Shown here piece after piece: positions 26,031-34,684 of a stretch of DNA of 64,000 nt (position 1 is the first letter of the stretch; each line of letters begins with the position of its first letter). The position numbers and the translations under genes were made by a program. The stretch spans positions 5,704,001-5,768,000 of the forward strand of contig NZ_CP082301.1 in the NCBI RefSeq assembly GCF_019880305.1. The letters run 5' to 3'. The DNA is from Streptomyces decoyicus (GTDB lineage: Bacteria; Actinomycetota; Actinomycetes; Streptomycetales; Streptomycetaceae). The notes under the pieces are model-generated. The model did no database searches. It was not told where the DNA came from and worked only from the letters and a program-made list of their open reading frames with translations.

Positions 26031-28679
26031 ATGGACCCGAACCCTCACCGGGGACCTGAGGAGTACGGCGAGCAGGGCAGACCTGCCGAGCCGCCGGCCC
26101 CCGCGTTCGGCGGCGCGCGCGGCGGCTCCGGCGGGCTCGCCCGCGTCGTCCGGCTCGTCTCGGGCGCCTACCTCGTCACCGTCAACCCCGTCGACGGCAG
26201 CGAAATAGAACCCTGCCCGCCCGGCGAGCGCCCGGAGGCCCCCGGCAGGCTCGACCCGCAGGAACGCGCCGCGGCCGCCCGCGCCGCCGCGCCCCCGCTG
26301 CCCCCGGGCCCGCCCGGATTCGCCGGCCACCAGGCCCCGCTCGAAGAGCGCACCGAGGACACCGAACGCCTCGTCCGGCTGCTCTCCCGCGGCCGCTCCG
26401 TGCGCGTCACCGGCCCCTCCGGCTCGGGCCGCACCCGGCTGCTGGACGCCGTCGCCGCCGGCTGCGCCGACCTCGCCCCCGACGGCGTCATCCGGCTCTC
26501 CGGCTACCACCGCACCGCCACCGACCTGCTGTACGAGCTGTTCGCCGCCGTCTACCGGGCCCCGCAGCACCGCCCCGACCGGCCCGAACTGCTGCGCATG
26601 ATCGCTGAGATCGGCGCCATCGTCGTCCTGGACGACCTGGAATTCGGCGGCGCCGCGCTCGACGAACTGCTCGACGCCACCCCCGAATGCGCCTTCCTGA
26701 TCGCCGCCACTCCCGATGTCGCGGCCCCCAGTGCCGACTCCCACCTCGAAGAGGTCTTCCTCGGCGGACTCGGCCGCGACGCCTGCGCCCGGCTGCTGGC
26801 GCGTGCCGTGGACCGGCCGCTGACCGACGACGAGGAGGCCTGGGCCGCCGACCTCTGGTTCGAGTCCGAGGGGCTGCCGCTGCGGTTCGTCCAGGCCGCC
26901 GCCCTGCTGCGGCGGTACGACCGGATGCGGGCCGGGCCGGGAGCCCTCGACGACGGCTACGGCCTGTTCCCCGAGGCGGGGACAACCGCCTTCCCCGGGA
27001 CGGCCGCCTTCCCCGAGGAGGGGACGGCCCCCGACCCCGCCGACACCGACGTCGAGCCCGGTGAGGACCCCGAGGTGCTGCTGCCCTCCCTCGGAGAGGC
27101 CGCCGCCCCCGCCCCGCTGCTCGCCGCCCGGCTCGGCGCCGCCGCCCAGGAGACGCTGCGCATCGCCGTCGCGCTCGGCGGCGAGCTGCCGCACCAGGCG
27201 CACCTGCCGGCCCTCACCCAGGACACCCACGCCGACGCCGCCCTCGGCGAGCTGCTGGCCTGCGGTCTGATCACCCCGGTCGGCAGCCACTACCGTCTCG
27301 CCGCCACCGTCCAGGACCAGCTGGAGGCGGCCGGCTACGCGGAGGGCGCCGCCGCACGGGCGCACACCGCAGCCCAGCACTACGCCTGGTGGGCCGGTCA
27401 CCCCTCGGTCACCCCCGAGCGGGCGGCCGCCGAGTCCGATGTGGCGCTGGCCGCGATGGGCGTACTGACCGGCAGCCGGGAGAGCGGGCACGCCAGCGCG
27501 GCCGTGCTGCTCGCCCGTACGGCCGCCCCGGCATTCGCCGCCGCGTTGCAGTGGAGCGCCTGGGAGCGCAGCCTGCGGCACGGCCAGGAGGCCGCGCGGC
27601 TGGCCGGCGAGGTCGCCGAAGAGGCCTACTTCCACCACGAGTTGGGCGTGCTGGCACTGTGCACCGGCAGCCTCGACCGGGCGCGCGCCGAGCTGGAGGC
27701 GTCCATCGGGCTGCGCGGGGTGCTCTCCGACCGCAACGGTGCGGTGGCCGGACGGCGCGCCCTGGCACTGGTCACCGACCGTTCGCGGGCCGACGCGGCC
27801 GCGGCCGCCACCACGGCCCTGCCGCAGGCGGCTGCGCAGCGAGGGGCGTCGAAGGGCCGGGCCGGGACGCCGCGTGACGGCGTCTCGACCGCCAAGCTGC
27901 GGGTGCCGCGCGCCGAGGAGACCGCGGCGACGATCGTCGCCCGGGGCGCCTCGGCCACTGCCGCCACCACATCCGTCCCGGCCGCGGCCGCCGACGGCAC
28001 CAAGACCGGCAAGGGCGCCCTGCGGGTGTTCGGCGGGGCGCGCCGCAATGCCGTGGCCGCGGGCGCCGGCGCGCTGCTGGCGGCCGTCCTCGGCACCATC
28101 GTCACGCTCGGGGCGACGGGCGGCGACCAGCCCCATGACGACAAGGTCAGCACGGAACAGACCACCGACGACAGCGACAGCACCGACCTGCCGGCCGAAC
28201 AGCCCGGTACGGGCTCCGGCCTGCCGCCCACCGCCGCCGGCACCACCCGGCCCGGCACCCCCGGCCACGCGCAGACCCCGTCCCCCTCGGTCAGCGACCC
28301 CGCCACCAGCGGCTCGCCCACCGAGTCGAGCGCCGCGCCCACCGACCCGACGACCGCCCCCACCGATCCGACCGGGCGGCCCACCACGCCCACCGGCCGC
28401 CCGACCCATACGCGCCCGCCCACCGACGAGCCGACGGACCCGACGCCGACGGACCCCACCGACGAGCCGACGGACCCGACGCCCACCGAGGGCCCTACGG
28501 ACAAGCCGACGACCCAGAGCCCGTCGCAGTCGGCCGCCAACCCCTCCGGCGGCTCCTCCAGCGGCTCCGGCACCACTCCGTCCGACGGAGGCACGGCCAC
28601 CGGCGGCACGCCGTCGGACGGCACGCCGTCGGACGGTACGGCGCCCTCCTCCGGTACACAGAGCGCCCCGGCCGGCTGA
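26031..28679 (+). CDS. Large membrane-anchored P-loop ATPase with Thr/Pro-rich C-terminal tail
   Basis: 882 aa from ATG 26031 (GGGAG upstream). A P-loop GPSGSGRT is at 128-135 and a Walker B strand ending in Asp201-Asp202 (AIVVLDD), giving an AAA/NB-ARC-like NTPase, followed by a helical region to about 570 resembling the TPR-like sensors of such proteins. A single hydrophobic segment at about 673-698 precedes a 185-residue tail of repeated (P/T)-D-P-T and G/S runs, predicted outside the cell. The ATPase would then be cytoplasmic. It is a conserved Streptomyces protein of unknown role. STAND-like ATPases act as switches, which is only an analogy. Confidence 0.8.
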   Translation: MDPNPHRGPEEYGEQGRPAEPPAPAFGGARGGSGGLARVVRLVSGAYLVTVNPVDGSEIEPCPPGERPEAPGRLDPQERAAAARAAAPPLPPGPPGFAGHQAPLEERTEDTERLVRLLSRGRSVRVTGPSGSGRTRLLDAVAAGCADLAPDGVIRLSGYHRTATDLLYELFAAVYRAPQHRPDRPELLRMIAEIGAIVVLDDLEFGGAALDELLDATPECAFLIAATPDVAAPSADSHLEEVFLGGLGRDACARLLARAVDRPLTDDEEAWAADLWFESEGLPLRFVQAAALLRRYDRMRAGPGALDDGYGLFPEAGTTAFPGTAAFPEEGTAPDPADTDVEPGEDPEVLLPSLGEAAAPAPLLAARLGAAAQETLRIAVALGGELPHQAHLPALTQDTHADAALGELLACGLITPVGSHYRLAATVQDQLEAAGYAEGAAARAHTAAQHYAWWAGHPSVTPERAAAESDVALAAMGVLTGSRESGHASAAVLLARTAAPAFAAALQWSAWERSLRHGQEAARLAGEVAEEAYFHHELGVLALCTGSLDRARAELEASIGLRGVLSDRNGAVAGRRALALVTDRSRADAAAAATTALPQAAAQRGASKGRAGTPRDGVSTAKLRVPRAEETAATIVARGASATAATTSVPAAAADGTKTGKGALRVFGGARRNAVAAGAGALLAAVLGTIVTLGATGGDQPHDDKVSTEQTTDDSDSTDLPAEQPGTGSGLPPTAAGTTRPGTPGHAQTPSPSVSDPATSGSPTESSAAPTDPTTAPTDPTGRPTTPTGRPTHTRPPTDEPTDPTPTDPTDEPTDPTPTEGPTDKPTTQSPSQSAANPSGGSSSGSGTTPSDGGTATGGTPSDGTPSDGTAPSSGTQSAPAG

Positions 28680-28697
28680 CGGCCCCGCAGAGAGCAG

Positions 28698-28733
28698 CGC
28701 AACGGCCCCGGTACAGGTACCGGGGCCGTTGCG
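28698..28733. terminator. Bidirectional terminator between the ATPase gene and nucS
   Basis: A perfect palindrome with 17-nt arms (CGCAACGGCCCCGGTAC) and two bases between, placed between convergent genes. Confidence 0.85.
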
Positions 28734-28762
28734 TTCGGCGGCCGCCAGGGGGCCGCACGGGG

Positions 28763-29425
28763 TCAGAACAGGCGGAGCTTGTCGTCCTCGATGCCGCGCA
28801 GTGCGTCGTAGTCCAGGACGACGCAGCCGATACCGCGGTCGGTGGCCAGCACCCGCGCCTGCGGCTTGATCTCCTGGGCCGCGAAGATCCCCTTCACCGG
28901 CGCCAAGTGCGGGTCACGATTGAGGAGTTCGAGGTAGCGGGTGAGCTGCTCGACACCGTCGATCTCACCACGCCGCTTGATCTCGACGGCGACGGTCTGG
29001 TTATCGGCGTCCCGGCACAAGATATCCACCGGGCCGATGGCAGTGGGGTATTCACGCCGAATCAGGGAGTATCCCTCGCCCAAGGTTTCGATCCGGTCCG
29101 CGAGCAGCTCCTGGAGGTGCGCCTCCACCCCGTCCTTGATGAGCCCCGGGTCGACGCCGAGCTCGTGCGAGGAGTCGTGCATGACCTCCTCGAGGGTGAT
29201 GATGAGCTTCTCGCCGCCCTTGTTCTCCACCGTCCACACCTCACCGTCGCCCTCCTTGAGAGTGCAGGGCGGCGACATCCAGTTGAGGGGTTTGTAGGCC
29301 CGGTCGTCCGCGTGAATGGAGACGGAGCCGTCCGCCTTCACCAGGATGAGGCGAGGGGCCGAGGGGAGATGGGCGGTGAGCCGGCCCGCGTAGTCCACGG
29401 AGCAGCGGGCGATGACGAGACGCAT
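28763..29425 (-). CDS. nucS: Mismatch-specific endonuclease NucS/EndoMS
   Basis: Cleaves DNA at mismatches and substitutes for MutS/MutL in actinobacteria. 220 aa from ATG 29425; the frame is open to 29506 but the conserved start is MRLVIARCSVDYAGRL. The N-terminal DNA-binding part has VSIHADDRAYKPLNWM, and the C-terminal nuclease has GPVDILCRD and VAVEIKRRG, the PD-(D/E)xK catalytic residues, then QLTRYLELLNRD. Its C-terminal DDKLRLF end fits the beta-clamp contact motif known in the family. Confidence 0.95.
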   Translation of the reverse strand: MRLVIARCSVDYAGRLTAHLPSAPRLILVKADGSVSIHADDRAYKPLNWMSPPCTLKEGDGEVWTVENKGGEKLIITLEEVMHDSSHELGVDPGLIKDGVEAHLQELLADRIETLGEGYSLIRREYPTAIGPVDILCRDADNQTVAVEIKRRGEIDGVEQLTRYLELLNRDPHLAPVKGIFAAQEIKPQARVLATDRGIGCVVLDYDALRGIEDDKLRLF

Positions 29426-29674
29426 GGGGCGAAACGCTACTCGACCGGAGGGCCCCCACGCGATTCGCCCTGGACCACGGTGCCTTTCCGGGGGAAATCC
29501 CCGCACCCCCGGCGTTCGCCAATGGCCGGTTGTATGTGCAATCTCCTGGTGCGGGCCTCTTGCGCGGCATACCGTTGAAGCGGGGGGTTGTGAGGCGAAT
29601 ACGCTCCGTCGCGGAACCCCTAGTCCCGTCCCTAGGCCCTGTCCGTCCCGGCGGGGCCGCGAGAGGAGAACCTC

Positions 29675-30067
29675 ATGTCGCTCGACGTCTCACCGGCCCT
29701 CCTCGAACAGGCCGAGCGAGGCGAGGTCGACGAAGCCGCATTTGTCGACTGCGTCCGGACCTCCCTGCCCTATGCATGGGGGATGATCAGCTCTCTGGTG
29801 GCCCAGCTGAAGGTGGACGGCGGAGAGTTCGCCGACAATCAGACGCCGCCGCCGGACGAGCAGGCGCGCGGCCAGCTGCTGCGCGCGCTGGCGAGTGACG
29901 CCATCCGTGGTTCGCTGGAGCGCCACTTCGGTGTGCGGCTCGCTTTTCAGAACTGCCACCGCGTTGCGGTTTTCCCGCTCGACCCGGTGGTGGACGACCG
30001 ACTGGCCCGCTTCACCTCCATCCGGGGTCAGCTGCTGAACCAGTCGCCCGAACTCCGCGACTGCTGA
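29675..30067 (+). CDS. SCO5389-family protein of unknown function
   Basis: 130 aa, soluble, no recognised motif. It begins MSLDVSPALLEQAERGEVDE and has a central PYAWGMISSLVAQL helix and FGVRLAFQNCHRVAVFPLD. The family is widespread in Streptomyces next to nucS but has no assigned role that I know. A good ribosome site (GAGAGGAG) precedes ATG 29675. An imperfect hairpin (TGCCGCTG with CAGCGGCA, about 30077-30129) lies between it and the convergent oxidoreductase gene. Confidence 0.85.
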   Translation: MSLDVSPALLEQAERGEVDEAAFVDCVRTSLPYAWGMISSLVAQLKVDGGEFADNQTPPPDEQARGQLLRALASDAIRGSLERHFGVRLAFQNCHRVAVFPLDPVVDDRLARFTSIRGQLLNQSPELRDC

Positions 30068-30242
30068 ACGAAGTTGCTGCCGCTGCTGCACACGGTGGTG
30101 ACACACACCGCGCCGGTGCGCCAGCGGCAGCACCACTCACCAGAAGCTGACCTCTCTCCGGTACGGCGCCCTCGCACCACCGCATCACAGGCACATTTAC
30201 CCGCATACGGCACCCGCATGCCGTCCGCCCGGCGGGCTCCGG

Positions 30243-31292
30243 TCACCCCAGCTGCGGCAGGACTTCCGTGCCCAGCCGGCGGACGTTCTCCTCCGTCGCC
30301 GCGAGGTCGCCGGAGCCCTCGACGAGCAGCGCGAACCGTGTGATGCCCGTACGCTCCGAGGTCGCCGCCAGCCGGTCCGCGCACAGCCCCGGCGGGCCGA
30401 CGGGGTGCAGCTCGCACAGCAACTCCGTATAGGCCAGCGGATCACGCATCGCGCGGTAGCGGCCGTCGACCGTCACATGCGCGCCCAGACCCTGCTGAAG
30501 CCAGCCGGGCATCGCCTTCGTCAGGGTCTCCGCCGCTGCCTCGCGAGTGTCGCCGATCTGCACCACGCCCGCCGAGACATGCTCGGCCGCGGCCACTTCG
30601 TCGCCGTCCCGGCCCGCTTCCCGGGCGGCCGACCGCCACAGCGCGACCATCTCCGCCTTCTCCTCGTCGCCGCAGTGCATGCCCAACAGCATCGGCAGCC
30701 CGCGCTCGGCGGCCGTCCGCACCGACGACGGGGAGGTGCACGCCACCACCACCGGCGGGCCCAGGGCACCGGCTCCCGGATCGTACGGATCGGTCAGCGC
30801 CTCGGCCGGTCGTGGTACCACCGCTACTTCGCGGAACGTATAGCGCTCGCCCTGCGCGCCGACCCGGGGCTCCCGCAGCCAGCGCATCAGCAGATCGAGC
30901 GATTCCGGGAAGCCGTGGTCGTACGCGGCGAGTCCGGAACCGAACACCTCCAGATCGACCCACGGACCGCCCCTGCCGACGCCGAGCGTGAACCGCCCGT
31001 CGGTGGTGAGGTGCAGCAGTGCCGCCTGCTCACCGAGCGCTACCGGATGCTGGGTCGGCAGCACACTCACCGCCGTGCCGACGCCGATCCGGCGGGTCCG
31101 CCCCAGCAGCAGCCCGGCCAGCGTCACTGCATTCGGGCAGACGCCGTATGGTACGAAATGGTGTTCCGCCAGCCAGACATCGTCGAGTCCGGCCTCCTCC
31201 GCGACCTCCGCGGAGCGCACCGCGCGGTGCAGTGCTTCCCCCTGTCCCTGACCGGGAAATTGAGCGGCCAGGATGAAAGCCCCAACGCGCAT
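30243..31292 (-). CDS. LLM-class flavin-dependent oxidoreductase (luciferase-like)
   Basis: 349 aa TIM-barrel of the bacterial luciferase/F420-dependent type. I see MRVGAFILAAQFPGQ at the start, DDVWLAEHHF, RIGVGTAVSVLPTQHPV, GVGRGGPWVDLE and a late TSPSSVRTAAERGLPMLLG flavin-binding part. Cofactor (FMN or F420) and substrate cannot be told from sequence. The start is ATG 31292; the open frame runs to 31523 but upstream residues are non-homologous. It is divergent from the small zinc-ribbon-like gene. Confidence 0.92.
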   Translation of the reverse strand: MRVGAFILAAQFPGQGQGEALHRAVRSAEVAEEAGLDDVWLAEHHFVPYGVCPNAVTLAGLLLGRTRRIGVGTAVSVLPTQHPVALGEQAALLHLTTDGRFTLGVGRGGPWVDLEVFGSGLAAYDHGFPESLDLLMRWLREPRVGAQGERYTFREVAVVPRPAEALTDPYDPGAGALGPPVVVACTSPSSVRTAAERGLPMLLGMHCGDEEKAEMVALWRSAAREAGRDGDEVAAAEHVSAGVVQIGDTREAAAETLTKAMPGWLQQGLGAHVTVDGRYRAMRDPLAYTELLCELHPVGPPGLCADRLAATSERTGITRFALLVEGSGDLAATEENVRRLGTEVLPQLG

Positions 31293-31341
31293 CGCTCTCT
31301 GCCTCCTCGCAGCCGACGCGACTCCCCCCTTACAGGCAACA

Positions 31342-31354
31342 ACGTGTGACACGT
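31342..31354. promoter_or_regulatory. Perfect 13-bp palindrome in the divergent promoter region
   Basis: ACGTGT-G-ACACGT lies 50 bases upstream of the oxidoreductase start and 126 bases before the divergent gene. It is a plausible operator; the regulator is unknown. Confidence 0.4.
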
Positions 31355-31479
31355 GCCCAGGGCACGGCCTGACGGGAAATTTCCCGATGATCGCAGAATC
31401 CTGCCGAGCGGCGTCCACCCCTGACCGGGCCGCGTACGCTGGTGACAGCCAGTGACTCCGTACATAGCCGAGGTGTTCT

Positions 31480-31824
31480 GTGTCCCCGCGCCGAAATCGC
31501 CAGCACGGCGGTGCGAAGCCCATCGACCGCCCGGGCGGTGACCACTACGGCCGGATGGGGGCGCCTCCCAGTGGTGGCTGGGACACCACCGAGGAGTGGC
31601 GCGGCGAGGACTGGGTCGTCCGGCCCGTCGGGGGCGGCGGCGCGGCCAAGCACTACCGCTGCCCCGGCTGCGACCAGGAGATTCCGCCCGGGGTGCCGCA
31701 TGTCGTCGCCTGGCCGCAGCACGGTGATGTCGAGGACCGCAGGCACTGGCACAAGGCGTGCTGGAACGCACGGGACCGCCGGAGCGCGCGGCTCCAGCGG
31801 TCCAGGAACGCCCCCCGGTACTGA
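31480..31824 (+). CDS. Small zinc-ribbon/HNH-like protein (often labelled ATP/GTP-binding)
   Basis: 114 aa, basic at both ends. No P-loop is present, so the common ATP/GTP-binding label is unsupported. Instead it has C61-P-G-C64, H74, and H89-W-H91-K-A-C94-W, a C-x2-C...H-x2-C metal-site pattern like a treble-clef or degenerate HNH core. It ends RSRNAPRY. The start is GTG 31480. I recall near-identical proteins across Streptomyces with no assigned role. DNA or RNA binding is a reasonable guess from the metal site and charge. Confidence 0.8.
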   Translation: MSPRRNRQHGGAKPIDRPGGDHYGRMGAPPSGGWDTTEEWRGEDWVVRPVGGGGAAKHYRCPGCDQEIPPGVPHVVAWPQHGDVEDRRHWHKACWNARDRRSARLQRSRNAPRY

Positions 31825-31872
31825 GCAGAGCCCGCCTTCGCGCCCCGGGCGGGGCACGAAGACAGGCTCTGC
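31825..31872. terminator. Convergent terminator between the zinc-ribbon gene and the ABC permease gene
   Basis: Segmented stem: GCAGAGCC/GGCTCTGC outside, CTTCG/CGAAG and GCCCC/GGGGC inside. It starts at the upstream stop codon and ends 21 bases before the facing gene. Confidence 0.8.
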
Positions 31873-31892
31873 GGGCAGCGGCGGGCGCGGCG

Positions 31893-33203
31893 TCAGACGT
31901 CGCGCTGCATGACGGCGGCATAGGCGCCGCCCAGCACCACCGCGGTCACCCCGGCGAGGATCCACAACGGGGTCCAGCCGGTCGGGCCGGTGCTGAGGAA
32001 GGGAATGTCGTACAGCGTCGCGAGGGCGCTGGGGACCGAGTACTCGATCAGCGCCCGCTGGATGTCCTTGAGGCTCTCGCCCTGGAGGAACAGCGCCAGC
32101 AGCATCGGCAGCAGCACCACACCCATCATCGTGCTGATGGCGCCCGCCGAGTGCCGCAGCAGGGTGCCGACGGACAGTGCCAGCAGACCGAGCAGCGCGA
32201 CATACAGACCGGCACCGAGGGTGGCGCGCAGCCACTGGTCGGCGGTCGGCGCGGGGCCGTTGAGCATCGCGCTGTCGAGCAGGGCGACCAGGGTGGTCGC
32301 GACCGTCGTCAGCGCCAGTGCGAGGGCGAAGAAGACGATCGCCTTCGCGGTCAGCATCCGCACCCGGCTCGGGGAGGCGGTCAGCGTCGTACGGATCATG
32401 CCCGTGCCGTACTCGGACGAGATCGACAGCACGCCCAGGGTGATCACGCACAGGCTGCCGAGCAGGACGCCGACGAAGCCGACGCCGAGCAGCGGATCCA
32501 GCTCGCGCTCCGAGCCCGCCGCGAGCGAGGCCAGCAGCCCGATGCCGATGATCAGCAGCAGCATCACACCCAGCGTCCAGATCGTCGAGCGCACCGAGCG
32601 GATCTTCGTCCACTCGGAGGCCAGCGCGTGGCCGAGGTGGGTGGGGCGCACCGGGATGGGCGAGACATAGCCGCCCGCCGCGCCGGCGAAGGCCTGCTGG
32701 GGGTGCGGCTGGGCCGGGTGCTGCGGGGGCTGGGCCTGGGCCTGCGCCTGGGGCGGTGCCTGGGTCTGGAGCATCATCGTGCCCGCGTCCTTGCCCGGGC
32801 CGTGCGCCGCGAGCGGCTGGGGCTCGGGGTGCGGCTGGGCCTGGAGCATCATCGTGCCGGCTTCCTTGGCCGGTGCGGGCTGCCCGGGGGCCCGCTGGGC
32901 CTGGAGCGTCATGGTGCCCGGTTCCTTGGCGGGTGCGGGCTGCCCGGGGGCCTGCTGGGCCTGGAGCATCATCGTGCCGGCCTCCTTGGCGGGGGCGGGC
33001 TGCTGTGGTGCCGGCTGCTGACCGGGCTGCTCCGGCCCGACGGGCGGCGCCTGGGGCGGCATGCCCTGCTGCTGGGGCGGTGCGGCCGGCGGTGCGGCGG
33101 GCGGCATCGGCGGCGCGGCCGGCACCGGCTGCTCGTGCGCGCCGGTGTCGTGGGGTCCGCGCTCAGGCTGCGGCTGGGGCTGCGGCTGCTGAGGGCTGGT
33201 CAT
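31893..33203 (-). CDS. ABC-2 permease with long Gln/Pro-rich, repeat-bearing N-terminal tail
   Basis: 436 aa from ATG 33203. Residues 1-175 are a Pro/Gln/Ala-rich cytoplasmic tail with four copies of a (E/D)-(A/P)-G-T-M-(M/T)-L-Q block at about 74-81, 94-101, 114-121 and 139-146, the first three exactly 20 residues apart. The membrane part starts ASEWTKIRSVRSTIWTLG and has six hydrophobic segments, as in its paralogue at 34685-35458, which lacks the tail. The start overlaps the stop of the ATPase gene by four bases. The two products form one exporter; substrate unknown. The conserved Thr in each repeat could be a phosphorylation or FHA-binding site (speculative). Confidence 0.9.
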   Translation of the reverse strand: MTSPQQPQPQPQPERGPHDTGAHEQPVPAAPPMPPAAPPAAPPQQQGMPPQAPPVGPEQPGQQPAPQQPAPAKEAGTMMLQAQQAPGQPAPAKEPGTMTLQAQRAPGQPAPAKEAGTMMLQAQPHPEPQPLAAHGPGKDAGTMMLQTQAPPQAQAQAQPPQHPAQPHPQQAFAGAAGGYVSPIPVRPTHLGHALASEWTKIRSVRSTIWTLGVMLLLIIGIGLLASLAAGSERELDPLLGVGFVGVLLGSLCVITLGVLSISSEYGTGMIRTTLTASPSRVRMLTAKAIVFFALALALTTVATTLVALLDSAMLNGPAPTADQWLRATLGAGLYVALLGLLALSVGTLLRHSAGAISTMMGVVLLPMLLALFLQGESLKDIQRALIEYSVPSALATLYDIPFLSTGPTGWTPLWILAGVTAVVLGGAYAAVMQRDV

Positions 33204-34498
33204 CGGGCGTCCTCGTGGTGCGGCGTGGGCTGGGCGGCGGGGGCGGCGGGCGATCCGGCGGGCGTCGCCGGCGGCATCGGCGCGGCGGGCTGCTGCCCGT
33301 ACGGGTGGGGTGCACCGTAGGACTCGGGCGACCCGTACGGGTGACCTTGAGCCTGCGCGGGCGGCGGATAGCCCGGCCCCGCGGCTCCCGGCGCCTGCTG
33401 GGCGTACGGGTCCTGCTGGGCATAGGGGTTGGGCTGCCCCTGGCCGGGGGCGCCGGCCGGAACCTGGCCGGGGACGCCGGGCTGACCGGCCCCGTACCCC
33501 GGATCGCCGGCGAAGCCCTGCGGGGCGGCACCCTGCGGGGCGTACCCGGCGGGGGCGCCCTGGAGGCCGCCCCGCGGGTCGGCCGTCGAGCGGTAGTCCA
33601 CGGCGCTCTGCGTCAGGCGCATGTACGCCTCTTCCAGCGACGCCTGGTGCGGCGACAGCTCCCACAGCCGGACATCGGCCTGATGCGCGAGCTCGCTGAT
33701 ACGGGGGAGCGGCAGCCCGGTCACCCGCAGCGCGCCGTCCGGCTCGGGCGCGGTCTGCCCGCCCGCCTCACCGATCGCGGCGGTCAGCTTCTCGCGCTGC
33801 TCCGGCTCGGTGTCCGGCGTACGCACCCGGGCGAAATCGGCGGAGTTGGCCGAGATGAAGTCCTTGACCGGCATGTCCGCCATCAGCTGTCCACGGCCGA
33901 TCACGATCAAGTGCTCGGCGGTCAGCGCCATTTCGCTCATCAGGTGCGAGGACACAAAGACCGTACGGCCCTCGGACGCCAGCTGCTTCATCAGATTGCG
34001 CACCCACAGGATGCCTTCGGGGTCGAGGCCGTTGACCGGCTCGTCGAAGAGCAGCACCTGCGGATCGCCGAGCAGCGCCGCGGCGATGCCCAGCCGCTGG
34101 CCCATGCCGAGCGAGAAGCCCTTGGAGCGCCGTCCCGCGACGTCCTGGAGGCCGACCACCCCGAGCACCTCGTCGACCCGGCGGGCCGGGATGCCGGACA
34201 GCTGGGCGAGCGAGAGCAGATGCTGGCGCGCGCTGCGCCCGCCGTGCACGGCCTTGGCATCCAGCAGCGCGCCCACCTGACGCGGGGCGTTGGGGAGGCT
34301 GCGGAAGGGACGGCCGGCGATGGTGGCACGCCCCGAGGTCGGTGCGTCCAGGCCCAGAATCATGCGCATCGTGGTCGACTTACCGGAGCCGTTGGGCCCC
34401 AGGAAGCCGGTCACCGTGCCCGGCCGTACCTGGAACGACAGGTTGTACACGGCCGTCTTGGCGCCGTAGCGCTTTGTCAGGCCGACTGCCTCGATCAT
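33200..34498 (-). CDS. ABC transporter ATPase with Pro/Gly/Tyr-rich C-terminal tail
   Basis: 432 aa. The nucleotide-binding domain (1-230) has Walker A GPNGSGKSTT, signature FSLGMGQRLGIAAALLG and Walker B VLLFDEPVNGLDPEG. It is followed by the usual C-terminal ABC-2 domain (to about 315) and a roughly 115-residue disordered tail with repeats such as NPYAQQDPYAQQ and HPYGSPESYG. It is paralogous to the ATPase at 35462-36499. The membrane partner is the overlapping downstream gene. Confidence 0.94.
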   Translation of the reverse strand: MIEAVGLTKRYGAKTAVYNLSFQVRPGTVTGFLGPNGSGKSTTMRMILGLDAPTSGRATIAGRPFRSLPNAPRQVGALLDAKAVHGGRSARQHLLSLAQLSGIPARRVDEVLGVVGLQDVAGRRSKGFSLGMGQRLGIAAALLGDPQVLLFDEPVNGLDPEGILWVRNLMKQLASEGRTVFVSSHLMSEMALTAEHLIVIGRGQLMADMPVKDFISANSADFARVRTPDTEPEQREKLTAAIGEAGGQTAPEPDGALRVTGLPLPRISELAHQADVRLWELSPHQASLEEAYMRLTQSAVDYRSTADPRGGLQGAPAGYAPQGAAPQGFAGDPGYGAGQPGVPGQVPAGAPGQGQPNPYAQQDPYAQQAPGAAGPGYPPPAQAQGHPYGSPESYGAPHPYGQQPAAPMPPATPAGSPAAPAAQPTPHHEDAR

Positions 34499-34684
34499 TC
34501 TCCGCCCCTCGCGAGATGTCCGGGGCAGAGGCGGCCTCGTGCCCCCGTGAGGGTTAGGAGGCTATCCGGCGGTTGACGGTTCCCGTCAATTCCCCTCGTC
34601 CTCGGCCGTCCCGCCGTGCCGCGCCGCTTTTCGCCGTTGCGCCCGCGGCGGTTGGAGAGGGGGTGCGGGGGCCGGCGTGGTCGG

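Noticed and set aside
25912..26208. 98-codon frame overlapping the start of the large ATPase gene
   Set aside because: Coding-like only before 26031; beyond that the ATPase frame has the better bias. Kept as a note on possible leader ORF, not as a gene.
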